This document shows, one piece after another, positions 22,793 through 31,608 of a DNA stretch of 64,000 nt (within the stretch, counting starts at the first letter, position 1; each line of letters starts with the position of its first letter). Origin of the DNA: Rhodococcoides kroppenstedtii (GTDB taxonomy: Bacteria > Actinomycetota > Actinomycetes > Mycobacteriales > Mycobacteriaceae). The position numbers and the translations under genes are program-made. The stretch covers positions 1-64,000 of the forward strand of contig NZ_FOJN01000012.1 in assembly GCF_900111805.1 (NCBI RefSeq), in the 5' to 3' direction. The notes under the pieces are model-generated. The model was not told where the DNA came from. It saw only the letters and a program-made list of their open reading frames with translations, and made no database searches.

Positions 22793-24441
22793 ATCTTCTC
22801 CGGAGCGGAGACGCCCAGCAGGTCGAGGCCGTTGGCCAGGACCCGCCTCGTGGCGTTGCCGAGCGCGAGCCGAGCGGTGTGGACCGGCTCTGCTTCCTCG
22901 TCCCCTCGGGGAAGGACGCGGCAGGCGCCGTAGAAGCGGTGGTACGCGCCGGCCAGGTCCTCCAGGTAGCGAGCGATGCGGTGCGGCTCACGCAGACTCG
23001 CGGCGCTCTCGACGACGCGCGGGAAGTCGCCGAGAGTGCGGATCAGGTCACCCTCGTTCTCGTGCACCAGCAGGGAGAAGTCCGGTGACTCCGCCGAGAC
23101 GCCCAGCTCTGCCGCACCGCGCGCGAGCGAGCACAGCCGCGCGTGCGCGTACTGCACGTAGTAGACGGGGTTGTCGTTGCTCTTGCTCGCCCACAGGGCG
23201 AGGTCGATGTCGATGGACTGATCGACCGAGCTACGGACCATCACGTACCGCGCGGCGTCGATGCCGATGGCCTCCACCAGGTCGTCGAGGCTGATGACGG
23301 TGCCGGCGCGCTTGCTCATCTTCACGGCGACGCCGTCGCGGACGAGGTTCACCATCTGCCCGATGAGGACCTCGACGGTCGCGGGATCGTCGCCGAAGGC
23401 CGCGGCCGCGGCCTTGAGCCGACCGATGTATCCGTGGTGATCGGCACCGAGCATGTAGATGCACAGGTCGAAGCCGCGGGCGCGCTTGTCCTGGAAGTAG
23501 GCGATGTCACCGGCGATGTAGGCCGCGTTGCCGTCGCTCTTGACCACGACGCGGTCCTTGTCGTCTCCGTACTCGGTGCTCCGGAGCCACCAGGCCCCGT
23601 CCTTCTCGTAGAGGTTGCCGGACGTCTTCAGGGTCTCCACGGCCCGCTCCACGGCACCGGACTCGAACAGCGAGTTCTCGTGGAAGTACACGTCGAAATC
23701 GGTTCCGAACTCGTGCAGGTCGGCCTTGATCTTGGTGAACATCGCGTCCACGCCGATCGACCGGAACGCTTCCTGACGCTCGTCCTCGGGCAGATCCAGC
23801 GCATCCGGCCGCTTCTCGAGCACGTGCGCGGCGATCTCGGCGATGTACTCGCCGGCGTAGCCGTCCTCGGGAGCCGGGAGGCCCTGCGCCGCTGCGACGA
23901 GCGAGCGGGCGAACCGATCGATCTGCGCGCCGTGATCGTTGAAGTAGTACTCGCGCGTCACCGCGGCGCCGCGCGAGGTGAGGATGCGCCCGAGCGCGTC
24001 ACCGACGGCGGCCCACCGCGTCCCGCCCAGGTGCACGGGTCCGGTGGGGTTGGCCGAGACGAACTCCAGGTTGATCGACGTGCCGGCGAGCGAGTCCGAT
24101 CGTCCATAGGCCTCGCCCTCGGTCAGCACCCTCTCGACGATGGCGCCCTGCGCCGACTTGGCCAGGCGAATGTTGAGGAAGCCGGGCCCGGCCACGTCGA
24201 CCTCGTCGACGGCGGATTGCCCGGCGAGCGCCTCGGCGAGCCAGGTCGCGAGGTCACGCGGTGCGACACCGGCCTTCTTGGCGACCTGCATGGCGACGTT
24301 GGTCGCGTAGTCGCCGTGCTCGGGATTGCGCGGCCGGTCCACCGTCACGGCGGCCGGCAACACCGCGGCGTCGAGGCCGCGCTCGGTCAGGACGGTCGCA
24401 GCGGTGGCACGCAACAGTTCGGCGAGGTCGGCGGGAGTCAC
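22789..24441 (-). CDS. argS: Arginyl-tRNA synthetase
   Basis: Charges tRNA-Arg. The 550-residue class I enzyme has the HIGH-type motif [11 protein letters not shown], the [14 protein letters not shown] loop and the C-terminal anticodon-binding DALR domain. The GTG at 24441 is eight bases after a TATGAT -10 box, so the mRNA is probably leaderless. It heads the argS-lysA-hom-thrB unit, the order found in mycobacteria. Confidence 0.97.
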   Translation of the reverse strand: MTPADLAELLRATAATVLTERGLDAAVLPAAVTVDRPRNPEHGDYATNVAMQVAKKAGVAPRDLATWLAEALAGQSAVDEVDVAGPGFLNIRLAKSAQGAIVERVLTEGEAYGRSDSLAGTSINLEFVSANPTGPVHLGGTRWAAVGDALGRILTSRGAAVTREYYFNDHGAQIDRFARSLVAAAQGLPAPEDGYAGEYIAEIAAHVLEKRPDALDLPEDERQEAFRSIGVDAMFTKIKADLHEFGTDFDVYFHENSLFESGAVERAVETLKTSGNLYEKDGAWWLRSTEYGDDKDRVVVKSDGNAAYIAGDIAYFQDKRARGFDLCIYMLGADHHGYIGRLKAAAAAFGDDPATVEVLIGQMVNLVRDGVAVKMSKRAGTVISLDDLVEAIGIDAARYVMVRSSVDQSIDIDLALWASKSNDNPVYYVQYAHARLCSLARGAAELGVSAESPDFSLLVHENEGDLIRTLGDFPRVVESAASLREPHRIARYLEDLAGAYHRFYGACRVLPRGDEEAEPVHTARLALGNATRRVLANGLDLLGVSAPEKM

Positions 24442-24449
24442 GAGGCCCT

Positions 24450-24455
24450 ATCATA
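24450..24455 (-). promoter_or_regulatory. argS operon -10 element
   Basis: TATGAT, a near-perfect -10, ends eight bases before the argS GTG. A weak -35 (TTCGGG, 24474-24479) is 18 bases upstream. Start of transcription would fall next to the start codon. Confidence 0.6.
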
Positions 24456-24675
24456 TGGCCAGGACGCACACGCCCCGAACCGTGGTCGGTCCCGCCGCCC
24501 GGTCGGGGGCATGCAGCCATCAGCGCAGTCTCAGACTCGCTCCGTACAGTAGGGATGCCTCGCCGCCCGCGCCGGCAGCCTCGACACGCCCCGCCGACTC
24601 CGTCGGCCGCGCCTCGGCTGCCCGACGACGAGCGTCCGCGGCGACATGACCCACGACCGAAAGAGCACACCGACG

Positions 24676-25539
24676 ATGCCCAGCGGTTCCGACAAGTCCG
24701 GATCGAAATCGGCCAAGGCCATCAAGGCGGCCGGCAAGAAGAGCAAGACCAAGGGCGGTGTCCCCGCCCGGAGCGGTGGCGCCCGCGGTCGTAACGTGCC
24801 GTGGCTGACCATCGGTGCCGCCGTGGTCGTGATCGGCCTCATCGCGGCCCTGGCGATCAACCTGATCCCGAAGTACCAGGATCGGGCCGAGGCGCAGCGC
24901 TTCGCGCCCAGCGAGTCCAACCAGGACCCGTCGACGGCCATCGAGGGCGTGCAGATCCAGCAGTACCCGGCTGCGCTCCACGTCACCGGGACGCAGCGCG
25001 TGGCGTACGACCAGTCGCCTCCGTTCGGCGGACCGCACGATCAGATCTGGGCCAACTGCATGGGCACCGTGTACCCGGACGGTCTGCGCACCGAGAACGC
25101 CGTGCACTCCCTCGAGCACGGTGCCGTGTGGATCGCGTACGACCCCGACGCGCTGTCCGAGGATCAGATCGCCACGCTCGCATCCAAGGTCGAGGGCCAG
25201 CAGTACATGCTCATGTCCGCCTACCCCGGACTGGACTCGCCCGTGTCGCTGCAGTCGTGGGGCCACCAGCTGAAGCTGGACAGCGTCGACGATCCGCGCA
25301 TCGACCAGTTCATCACGGCGCTGCGCCTGAACCGGTTCCAGTACCCGGAGGTCGGAGCCAGCTGCTCGACCACGCCGCAGACCTTCGACCCGGACAACCC
25401 GCCGCCCTTCGACCCGACGCCGCCGGGAGCGGACGCCGTGCCGATGTCCGGTGAGGGCATCACGCCCGACAGCACCGAGCTGACCGATCCGATGCAGCTG
25501 CCGGCCGATCCGGCCCAGCCCGTCGTTCCGACGCCGTGA
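24676..25539 (+). CDS. DUF3105 membrane-anchored protein
   Basis: A 287-residue protein: a basic N-terminal tail rich in Lys and Ser, one membrane helix (about residues 42-65, PWLTIGAAVVVIGLIAALAI) and an outside domain with the DUF3105 core. The core contains YDQSPPFGGPHDQIWANCMG, ENAVHSLEHGAVWIAYDP and SWGHQLKLD. The His, Cys and Met residues in these motifs could bind a metal; this is inference. The C-terminal 70 residues are Pro-rich and probably disordered. An ATG at 24646 would add ten residues; 24676 (MPSGSDKSG) fits the family better. Its stop overlaps the next gene's GTG by four bases. Confidence 0.85.
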   Translation: MPSGSDKSGSKSAKAIKAAGKKSKTKGGVPARSGGARGRNVPWLTIGAAVVVIGLIAALAINLIPKYQDRAEAQRFAPSESNQDPSTAIEGVQIQQYPAALHVTGTQRVAYDQSPPFGGPHDQIWANCMGTVYPDGLRTENAVHSLEHGAVWIAYDPDALSEDQIATLASKVEGQQYMLMSAYPGLDSPVSLQSWGHQLKLDSVDDPRIDQFITALRLNRFQYPEVGASCSTTPQTFDPDNPPPFDPTPPGADAVPMSGEGITPDSTELTDPMQLPADPAQPVVPTP

Positions 25540-26258
25540 GCGGGGACGCTGCCGACGCCCGGACCGAGGGGCTCGAGTCCGCACCGCGACGTAGTCAGCG
25601 CGGCCCGCTGCTCGCGCTCGGCGTCGTGGCGCTCCTGCTCGTCGGGTTCGCGGTCGGCTTCCTCGCCCAGCTCCCGCTGCGCGACGACGCTCCGGCCCAC
25701 CCGGCGCTGGACTCGGTGGACGTCGGCTTCGCGCAGGACATGACGGTGCACCACAACCAGGCCATCGAGATGGCCACGGTCGCACTGGGTTCGGCCACGG
25801 ATCCGCTCGTGCGCAACCTCGCGTACGACATCCTCACCACCCAGCAGAACCAGGTCGGCCAGATGCAGGGGTGGCTCGCGCTGTGGGACGCTCCCCCGCT
25901 CCCGACCGGGGGGTACATGGGGTGGATGTCCGACGGCTCCGGTCATGGCGGTCACGGGATGGCCGACATGTCCACGAACGCCGGGTCCGGCGACGGCACC
26001 GTCGCGGCGATGCCCGGCATGGCCACGGCACAGGACATGACGAACCTGCGGGCCGCCACCGGCCCGGCGGCGGACGTGCTGTTCCTGCAGCTGATGCTGC
26101 GCCACCACCAGGGTGGACTGCCGATGATGGAGTACGGCGCGATGCACGCGAGCTCCGCCGTCGTACGTCAGCTCGCGCAGACGATGGTCGACACGCAGCA
26201 GTCGGAGTCGCAGCTGATGACCCAGATGCTGACCGAGAAGGGGGCTGCGCCGATCTGA
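25536..26258 (+). CDS. DUF305 family membrane-anchored protein
   Basis: A 240-residue protein with one N-terminal membrane helix (about residues 24-46) and an exported DUF305 four-helix, ferritin-like domain. It shows FAQDMTVHHNQAIEMA in the first half and LFLQLMLRHHQGGLPMME in the second. A loop rich in His, Met and Gly (GSGHGGHGMADM, AAMPGMATAQDM) separates them. DUF305 members have been linked to copper handling in some bacteria; His/Met content is consistent with metal binding here. It is translationally coupled to the DUF3105 gene, so the two probably act together at the outer face of the membrane. Confidence 0.88.
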   Translation: MSGDAADARTEGLESAPRRSQRGPLLALGVVALLLVGFAVGFLAQLPLRDDAPAHPALDSVDVGFAQDMTVHHNQAIEMATVALGSATDPLVRNLAYDILTTQQNQVGQMQGWLALWDAPPLPTGGYMGWMSDGSGHGGHGMADMSTNAGSGDGTVAAMPGMATAQDMTNLRAATGPAADVLFLQLMLRHHQGGLPMMEYGAMHASSAVVRQLAQTMVDTQQSESQLMTQMLTEKGAAPI

Positions 26259-26272
26259 CGTTCGGCATGCGC

Positions 26273-26278
26273 TAGTCT
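26273..26278 (+). promoter_or_regulatory. Possible tRNA-Arg -10 element
   Basis: TAGTCT, the hexamer also used by the rrn promoter, lies 35 bases before the tRNA. No clear -35 is seen at 16-18 bases, so this is tentative. Confidence 0.35.
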
Positions 26279-26313
26279 GTGACAGCCCGATCGGCACACC
26301 GGTTCTCCGGTGC

Positions 26314-26386
26314 GCCCCCGTAGCTCAGGGGATAGAGCGTCCGCCTCCGGAGCGGAAGGCCGCAGGTTCGAATCCTGCCGGGGGCA
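26314..26386 (+). tRNA. tRNA-Arg (anticodon CCG)
   Basis: A 73-nt cloverleaf: acceptor GCCCCCG pairs with CGGGGGC, the anticodon stem is TCCGC/GCGGA with loop CTCCGGA (anticodon CCG, reading CGG), and the T arm is GCAGG-TTCGAAT-CCTGC. The discriminator is A. The 3' CCA is not encoded. CGG is a frequent Arg codon in this GC-rich genome. Confidence 0.97.
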
Positions 26387-26393
26387 CTCCTTT

Positions 26394-27068
26394 TCACCCG
26401 TCTCGTCGCACCCACTCCCTCTCCACCGCGTCTGCAGTGAGGGCCGCCGTGGGCTTGCGGGTCGGGGCCAGATCGTGTCCCGCCCCCTCCACCGTGACCA
26501 CGTGAACCGCGGCCGGAATCGTGCGCACCGCACCGGCCAGTACCTCGCTCGTCGCGAACGTGTCCTTGCAGCCGTGCACGAACACCGTCGGCACCGTGAT
26601 CGCCGGGAAATGGTCGACCCGCAGCACGTCCGGCTTGCGAGGCGGGTGCAGCGGATAGCTCAGCAGAAGGAGCCCGTCGGCCACGGCCGGGTTCTCGGCC
26701 ACCAGCATCGAGGCCTGCCGTCCACCGTAGGAGTGACCGCCGACGATCACCGGGGGACGACGGCGTTCCCGCGCCACCGCCCATGCGGCGACGGCGGCGA
26801 TGCCGGCGCGATCCGCGGCTGCGCCCGCGCGGTTCGGCGGCCCCTTCGGACGCTCCTGCCGGAACGGCAGCGTCATCCGCACCACCCGCAGGCCGCGCTC
26901 CGCCAGAGCCGTCGCCACGGCGACGAGCACCGGCGCGTTCCTGTCGCTGCCTGCGCCGTGCGCGAGGATCACCAGAGCGGCCGGGTCCCCGTCCGGGTCG
27001 TGGACCGCGACGTCGATCCCCTGTCCCGCCCACTCCCCCGTCCACTCCGCTGCCTCACCCGCTGTCAT
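26394..27068 (-). CDS. Alpha/beta hydrolase (dienelactone hydrolase / KANL3-Tex30-like)
   Basis: A 224-residue single-domain hydrolase with LVILAHGAGSDRN after the second strand, the nucleophile elbow GGHSYGGRQAS (Ser), the acid strand FVHGCKDTFAT (Asp) and the base VEGAGHDLAP (His), so the catalytic triad looks complete. No signal peptide is seen and the protein is probably cytosolic. The substrate is unknown. The ATG at 27068 (MTAGEAAEW) is preferred because TACCCT lies seven bases upstream; a start at 27098 would read through that promoter. It converges with the tRNA. Confidence 0.8.
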   Translation of the reverse strand: MTAGEAAEWTGEWAGQGIDVAVHDPDGDPAALVILAHGAGSDRNAPVLVAVATALAERGLRVVRMTLPFRQERPKGPPNRAGAAADRAGIAAVAAWAVARERRRPPVIVGGHSYGGRQASMLVAENPAVADGLLLLSYPLHPPRKPDVLRVDHFPAITVPTVFVHGCKDTFATSEVLAGAVRTIPAAVHVVTVEGAGHDLAPTRKPTAALTADAVEREWVRRDG

Positions 27069-27075
27069 GACACGG

Positions 27076-27081
27076 AGGGTA
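27076..27081 (-). promoter_or_regulatory. -10 element of the alpha/beta hydrolase gene
   Basis: TACCCT followed by seven bases and the ATG at 27068. No Shine-Dalgarno lies between, consistent with a leaderless mRNA. Confidence 0.4.
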
Positions 27082-27102
27082 GGCCGCGAGGAGACCACAG
27101 CA

Positions 27103-27136
27103 GAACGGGCCCCGGCGTGATCACCGGGGCCCGTTC
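27103..27136 (-). terminator. Hairpin after the secreted-protein gene
   Basis: A perfect 13-bp inverted repeat (27103-27115 and 27124-27136, eight-base loop) lies 18 bases beyond the stop of the upstream minus-strand gene and before the hydrolase promoter. It is a likely intrinsic terminator without a strong T-run. Confidence 0.65.
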
Positions 27137-27153
27137 GCTCGAGGCGAGTGCGG

Positions 27154-28023
27154 TCAGGGGACCTGCGTCAGGCCCACCGTGGGGAAGAATGCGCAGGTCT
27201 TGCCGTCGTGCGTCACCTGGCCGAAGACCGCGGCGAGCACGGTGCCGGACCCGGTGGCCACGGGCGCGAGGCGCACGCCGGCGCTGGGGAAGGCACCGAG
27301 GTTGCGCTGCACCAGGTCACGGGCCGGACCCTGGAGCAACGGGGGCAGGCCGTCGATGACCTCGGCGGAGATGACGTCGGTGAGCCCGCCCATGTCGGCG
27401 AAGCCGCCCTTCAGCGTGTTGACGTTGAACCACGCGACCTGCATGCCGGACTTGTTCGCGGCGTCGTTCACGATGCCGCCGGGGGCGGGCACGAAGGCGT
27501 AGAGCGTCTCGCCGGGGTCGGCGATGCTGGTGTCGACATTGGGCAGGGTGGGCAGAGCGCCGACGCCGGGGACCTTCGGCGTATAGGGGCCGGGAGCCGC
27601 ACCCGCGACCGCCGGCACGACGCCGAACGGCACGCCGGGGAGCGCCGAACAGTTCAACGCCGCGGTCGGGTAGAGGAACGGCGTGAGCCCGAAGCCCTGG
27701 AGCAGGCCGTTCGCGGCGTCCACGAGGGCGAGAGGGTTGCCGTTCGGCTCCGCTACGTCGACGGTGGGTGCGGCGCCCAGGACGGCGCGGGCGGCGTCCA
27801 GGGCGGTGTCGGTGGGGTCGGTGGGGTCGGTGCCCTCGGCCGATCCGGTGCCGTCACCGGATCCGGTGCCCTCGAGCAACGCGATGGCGTCGAGCAGGGG
27901 GTTCGACTCGGGGACCGACGGCACGGTCGGCGCGGCGGTGGCCACCGCGGGGACGGCGAGCGCTCCGGCGCACGCGAGGGCGAGGCCGGCGACGGTGCGC
28001 CGGAGTCGTCGGGATGTACGCAT
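27154..28023 (-). CDS. Secreted protein of unknown function
   Basis: A 289-residue exported protein. The start at 28023 gives MRTSRRLRRTVAGLALACAG, a classic Sec signal with cleavage expected after AVATAA. The mature part begins with a Ser/Asp/Thr/Gly-rich linker (EGTGSGDGTGSAEGTDPTDP) and continues as a globular domain with only two Cys (LNCSALPG and KTCAFFP), perhaps forming a disulfide. No catalytic motif is recognised. Similar secreted proteins with PTVP-type starts are common in Rhodococcus and Nocardia. It is divergent from the MarR gene; a shared operator is possible. Confidence 0.75.
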   Translation of the reverse strand: MRTSRRLRRTVAGLALACAGALAVPAVATAAPTVPSVPESNPLLDAIALLEGTGSGDGTGSAEGTDPTDPTDTALDAARAVLGAAPTVDVAEPNGNPLALVDAANGLLQGFGLTPFLYPTAALNCSALPGVPFGVVPAVAGAAPGPYTPKVPGVGALPTLPNVDTSIADPGETLYAFVPAPGGIVNDAANKSGMQVAWFNVNTLKGGFADMGGLTDVISAEVIDGLPPLLQGPARDLVQRNLGAFPSAGVRLAPVATGSGTVLAAVFGQVTHDGKTCAFFPTVGLTQVP

Positions 28024-28183
28024 GGTCTCTCCTGGATGCGGGTCGGGCCGGTACGGAGTCCACGTGCGCGGCGTCGAGCCGACGACGCGGACTGCTCGGT
28101 ACGAGTTCACCACGCGCCGCGCCGCATCACGGCTGCCGAGACCTCATTGATACCGAAGTGTCGCATGATGCTGATGTGACTGC

Positions 28184-28204
28184 TGTGAATCAAGGCGGTT
28201 CACA
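28184..28204 (+). promoter_or_regulatory. Candidate MarR operator
   Basis: TGTGAA (28184-28189) and TTCACA (28199-28204) form a perfect 6-bp dyad with a nine-base spacer, 44 bases before the MarR start codon. Autoregulation is usual in this family. It may also affect the divergent secreted-protein gene. Confidence 0.4.
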
Positions 28205-28248
28205 CGCATCACACTGACCACGGGGCATCGTCGTGGAAGGATCGACCC

Positions 28249-28779
28249 ATGCCCTCCGCACCGAAGCTCCCGCTCGACCCGATCGCCGAGGCCCATCGGC
28301 AATGGGTTCGGCACGGATGGACCGACGCCGCGGACGGCATGGCAGCGGTGACGTCGATCATGCGGGTGCAGCAGATCATGATGGCCCGCGTCGACGAGGT
28401 GCTCAAACCCACCGGACTCACGTTCGCCCGCTACGAACTGCTGACCCTGCTCACCTTCACCCGCACCGGGGCACTCCCCATGGCGAAAGCCAGTGCGCGC
28501 CTGCAGGTTCACCCGACGTCGGTGACCAATGCCGTCGACCGACTCGAAAAGGCCGGCCTGGTCACCCGAGTCCCCCACCCCACCGACCGACGGACGACCC
28601 TGGTCGAGATCACCGACAGCGGACGACGATTGGCCGTCTCCGCCACCGAGCAATTGAACGACCGTGTGTTCGGAGACCCCGGCGTGGCCGGCCGCGAACT
28701 CGACTCCCTGGTCGCGATTCTCGCCGGCGTCCGCCGTCGGGCCGGCGATTTCGACGACGAGGACGACTCCGGCTGGTGA
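28249..28779 (+). CDS. MarR family transcriptional regulator
   Basis: A 176-residue winged-helix regulator. The dimerisation helices flank the DNA-binding part FARYELLTLLTFTRTGALPM, SARLQVHPTSVTNAVDRLEK and the wing PTDRRTTLVEITDSGRRL. GGAAGGA before the ATG is a good ribosome site. It is convergent with the valine-degradation operon (33 bases between stops), so regulation of that operon is possible but not shown. MarR proteins of this length usually sense small aromatic or phenolic ligands; the ligand here is unknown. Confidence 0.9.
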   Translation: MPSAPKLPLDPIAEAHRQWVRHGWTDAADGMAAVTSIMRVQQIMMARVDEVLKPTGLTFARYELLTLLTFTRTGALPMAKASARLQVHPTSVTNAVDRLEKAGLVTRVPHPTDRRTTLVEITDSGRRLAVSATEQLNDRVFGDPGVAGRELDSLVAILAGVRRRAGDFDDEDDSGW

Positions 28780-28811
28780 CCGACGCGGGGCCTCGGTCAC
28801 CAGCCGGGCGC

Positions 28812-29615
28812 TCAGCGGTGGCGGAAATTCGGCGTGCGCTTCTCCACGAACGCCGACATGCCCTCGGCCCGATCCTCCGTCGCGAACGTAGCGTGGAAGA
28901 CGCGGCGCTCGAAACGAACTCCCTCGGCGAGGGTGGACTCGAACGCCCGATTCACTGCTTCCTTGGCGAGCATCGCCACCGGCAACGACTGCGACGCGAT
29001 GGTCTGCGCCGTCGTCATCGCCTCGGTCTCGAGGTCGGCCGCCGGGACGATGCGGGAGACGAGCCCGGCACGCTCGGCCTCCTCGGCGCCCATCCGACGA
29101 CCCGTCAGACACATCTCCATGGCCTTGGCCTTACCGACTGCCCGCGTGAGCCGTTGCGAGCCCCCGATGCCGGGGATGGTGCCGAGCGTGATCTCCGGCT
29201 GACCGAACTGCGCCGTGTCCGCCGCGAGCAGGACGTCGCACATCATGGCCACCTCGCAGCCGCCGCCGAGGGCGTATCCGGCGACCGCGGCGAGGGTGGG
29301 CGTCCGCACCGCGGCGAACCGGTCCCACTCGGTGAAGAGGTCGCCGCCGTGGACGTCGGCGTACGTCTTCGATTGCATCTCCTTGATATCCGCGCCGGCG
29401 GCGAACGCCCGCTCGGACCCGAGAAGCACGATGCACCCGATCTCCGGGTCGGCGTCGAATCGCTCCGCCGCAGCGACCACCTCGTGCATGAGGGTGGAGT
29501 TCAACGCGTTCAGCGCCTTCGGCCGGTGCAGTCGGATCACGGCGACCCGACCCGTCACCGAGGTCTCGATGGTCTCGTGGCGGTCGGTCCCCGATGCCCC
29601 CGGTTCCGTGCTCAC
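28812..29615 (-). CDS. Enoyl-CoA hydratase (EchA8-like)
   Basis: A 267-residue crotonase. It has [16 protein letters not shown], the oxyanion segment [26 protein letters not shown] and [17 protein letters not shown] with the catalytic Glu pair of true hydratases. It hydrates trans-2-enoyl-CoA. As the last gene of the valine operon it probably converts methacrylyl-CoA to 3-hydroxyisobutyryl-CoA. Its start overlaps the end of mmsB by four bases. Confidence 0.93.
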   Translation of the reverse strand: MSTEPGASGTDRHETIETSVTGRVAVIRLHRPKALNALNSTLMHEVVAAAERFDADPEIGCIVLLGSERAFAAGADIKEMQSKTYADVHGGDLFTEWDRFAAVRTPTLAAVAGYALGGGCEVAMMCDVLLAADTAQFGQPEITLGTIPGIGGSQRLTRAVGKAKAMEMCLTGRRMGAEEAERAGLVSRIVPAADLETEAMTTAQTIASQSLPVAMLAKEAVNRAFESTLAEGVRFERRVFHATFATEDRAEGMSAFVEKRTPNFRHR

Positions 29616-30502
29616 GCCGTCTCACCCGATCGCTCGCGGATGTCCTGGACGATGCCGGAGAAGTCGGTGCCTCCGTGCTCGCGGGCGTAGTCCTCGTACA
29701 GCTCGGCGGCGAGCAGGCCCATACGCGCCGGGACTCCCGTGGCGCGCACCGCATCCGCGGCCAGGCCCAGGTCCTTCCGCATGAGGGCGGCGGCGAAGCC
29801 GGGCGTGTAGTCGTTGTTGGCCGGTGACGTCGGAACCGGGCCCGGCACCGGACAATTGGTGGTCAGCGCCCAGCACTGGCCGGACGCGGTGGAGGCCACG
29901 TCGAACAGCGCCTGGTTGGTCAGCCCGAGCTTCTCGCCCAGCACGAACGCCTCGCTCACCGCGACCATGGAGATGCCCAGGATCATGTTGTTGCAGAGCT
30001 TCGCCGCCTGACCGTTGCCGCCCTGACCGCAGTGAACCACCTTGCGGCCCATGATCTCGAGGTACGGCGTGGCCGCGGCGACGTCCGCGTCGGGCCCGCC
30101 GACCATGAAGGTGAGCGTGCCGGCGGTGGCACCACCGACCCCGCCGGACACGGGGGCGTCGACGGCGCGATGTCCGGCCCCGGTGGCGGTCTCGGCGGCG
30201 GCGCGGGCGTCGGCAACGTCGATGGTGGACGAGTCCACGAACAGCGTGTCCGGCTCGGCCGCCGGCACGATCTCGGCGTAGCAGTCCAGGACGTGGCGGC
30301 CGCTCGGCAGCATCGTGACGACGACGGACGCTCCGGCCACCGCCAGGGCGGCGGAGGCGACGACCGTGACTCCGTTCGCGCGGGCGGCGTCCTGTGACGC
30401 GGGGACCGGATCGAAGCCTCGGACGTCGTGACCGGCGGCCACGAGGTTGGCGGCCATGGGTCCACCCATGTGGCCGAGGCCGAGGAAGGCGACAGTGCTC
30501 AT
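29612..30502 (-). CDS. mmsB: 3-hydroxyisobutyrate dehydrogenase
   Basis: Oxidises 3-hydroxyisobutyrate to methylmalonate semialdehyde with NAD+. The 296-residue protein begins [21 protein letters not shown] (NAD motif) and has [22 protein letters not shown] and the catalytic Lys region [16 protein letters not shown]. The ATG at 30502 overlaps the stop of the upstream hydrolase gene. Larger in-frame readings to 31408 only shadow that gene. Confidence 0.95.
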   Translation of the reverse strand: MSTVAFLGLGHMGGPMAANLVAAGHDVRGFDPVPASQDAARANGVTVVASAALAVAGASVVVTMLPSGRHVLDCYAEIVPAAEPDTLFVDSSTIDVADARAAAETATGAGHRAVDAPVSGGVGGATAGTLTFMVGGPDADVAAATPYLEIMGRKVVHCGQGGNGQAAKLCNNMILGISMVAVSEAFVLGEKLGLTNQALFDVASTASGQCWALTTNCPVPGPVPTSPANNDYTPGFAAALMRKDLGLAADAVRATGVPARMGLLAAELYEDYAREHGGTDFSGIVQDIRERSGETA

Positions 30503-31608
30503 GCGCGGGAACTTTCTGAGGAGAGGGGTTCGGTTCGGGTGGCGAGGCCGAGTTCGGCGTCCCCGAGCGGGGCGAAGAAGCGGTCGACGTCCGCGGCGGT
30601 CACCTCGCCGAGTGTCGCCGGCCGCCACGACGGCGAGCGGTCCTTGTCGACGACCTGCGCCCGGATGCCTTCGACCAGATCGGGCGAGTCGAGCGAGGCG
30701 ATCGACACGCGGTATTCCTCGTCGAGCACCTCGTCGAGGGACGACGCGGCGGCAGCGCGGCGCAGCGACCGCAGCGTGACGACGACGGAGGTGGGCGATT
30801 TCGACTCGATGGCGTCCGCCGCGGCGACGGCCTCGTCGACCCCGGAACGTCGGAGTCGGGCGACGATCTCGGCGGCGTCGTCGCCGGCGTAGGCCTCGTC
30901 GATCCACGATCGCCGGTCCGCGAGCGGAGAGTCGGGCGCCGGGGAGGCGAGGGAGAGCGCGGTGTCGACTGTCCCCGTGTGCAGGGCCTCCACGAAGGCG
31001 TCGAGGTCGGCCGTCGGCACGTAGTGGTCGGCGAATCCGGCGGCGATGGCGTCGCCGGCCGACATCCGCGCCGTGGTGAGGGCGAGGTGCGTCCCGAGTT
31101 CGCCCGGCGTGCGCGCCAGCAGGTAGGTGCCGCCCACGTCGGGAACGAAACCGATGCCGACCTCCGGCATCGCTACCTTGGCGGTGTCGGTGACCACGCG
31201 CACCGATGCGTGCGCCGAGATGCCGACACCGCCGCCCATCACCGCGCCCGCCATGACGGCGACGACCGGCTTGGGGTAGCGATGGATGCGGGCGTTCATC
31301 GTGTACTCGTCGCGCCAGAACTGCGCCGTCGCCGAGCCGGTGGGCCAATTCTCGCCCGCCTTGGCCTTGGCGTCGTCGTGGATGGCGACGATGTCGCCGC
31401 CCGCGCACAGCCCGCGCTCGCCGTTGCCGGTGATCAGCACGACGCGCACCGCCGGGTCCGCCGCCCAGTCGATCAGGGCGGCGTCGATGGTGCGCACCAT
31501 CGCGTGACTGAGCGCGTTGATCGCGCGCGGCCGGTTCAGGGTGATCGTCGCGACGCCCCGATCGACGCCGAGGAGGACCTCCGGTTCGGCGGTGCCGGTG
31601 TCGGTCAT
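30499..31608 (-). CDS. 3-hydroxyisobutyryl-CoA hydrolase-like crotonase
   Basis: A 369-residue crotonase-superfamily protein of HIBCH length, well above plain hydratases. Motifs are NALSHAMVRTIDAAL, GLCAGGDIVAIHDDA, AVMGGGVGISAHASV and MPEVGIGFVPDVGGTYLL; the C-terminal DEEYRVSIASLDSPDLVEGIRA-type helix region and SPSWRPATL are HIBCH-specific. It releases 3-hydroxyisobutyrate from its CoA ester, a step unique to valine breakdown. It overlaps both neighbours by four bases. Confidence 0.9.
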   Translation of the reverse strand: MTDTGTAEPEVLLGVDRGVATITLNRPRAINALSHAMVRTIDAALIDWAADPAVRVVLITGNGERGLCAGGDIVAIHDDAKAKAGENWPTGSATAQFWRDEYTMNARIHRYPKPVVAVMAGAVMGGGVGISAHASVRVVTDTAKVAMPEVGIGFVPDVGGTYLLARTPGELGTHLALTTARMSAGDAIAAGFADHYVPTADLDAFVEALHTGTVDTALSLASPAPDSPLADRRSWIDEAYAGDDAAEIVARLRRSGVDEAVAAADAIESKSPTSVVVTLRSLRRAAAASSLDEVLDEEYRVSIASLDSPDLVEGIRAQVVDKDRSPSWRPATLGEVTAADVDRFFAPLGDAELGLATRTEPLSSESSRA

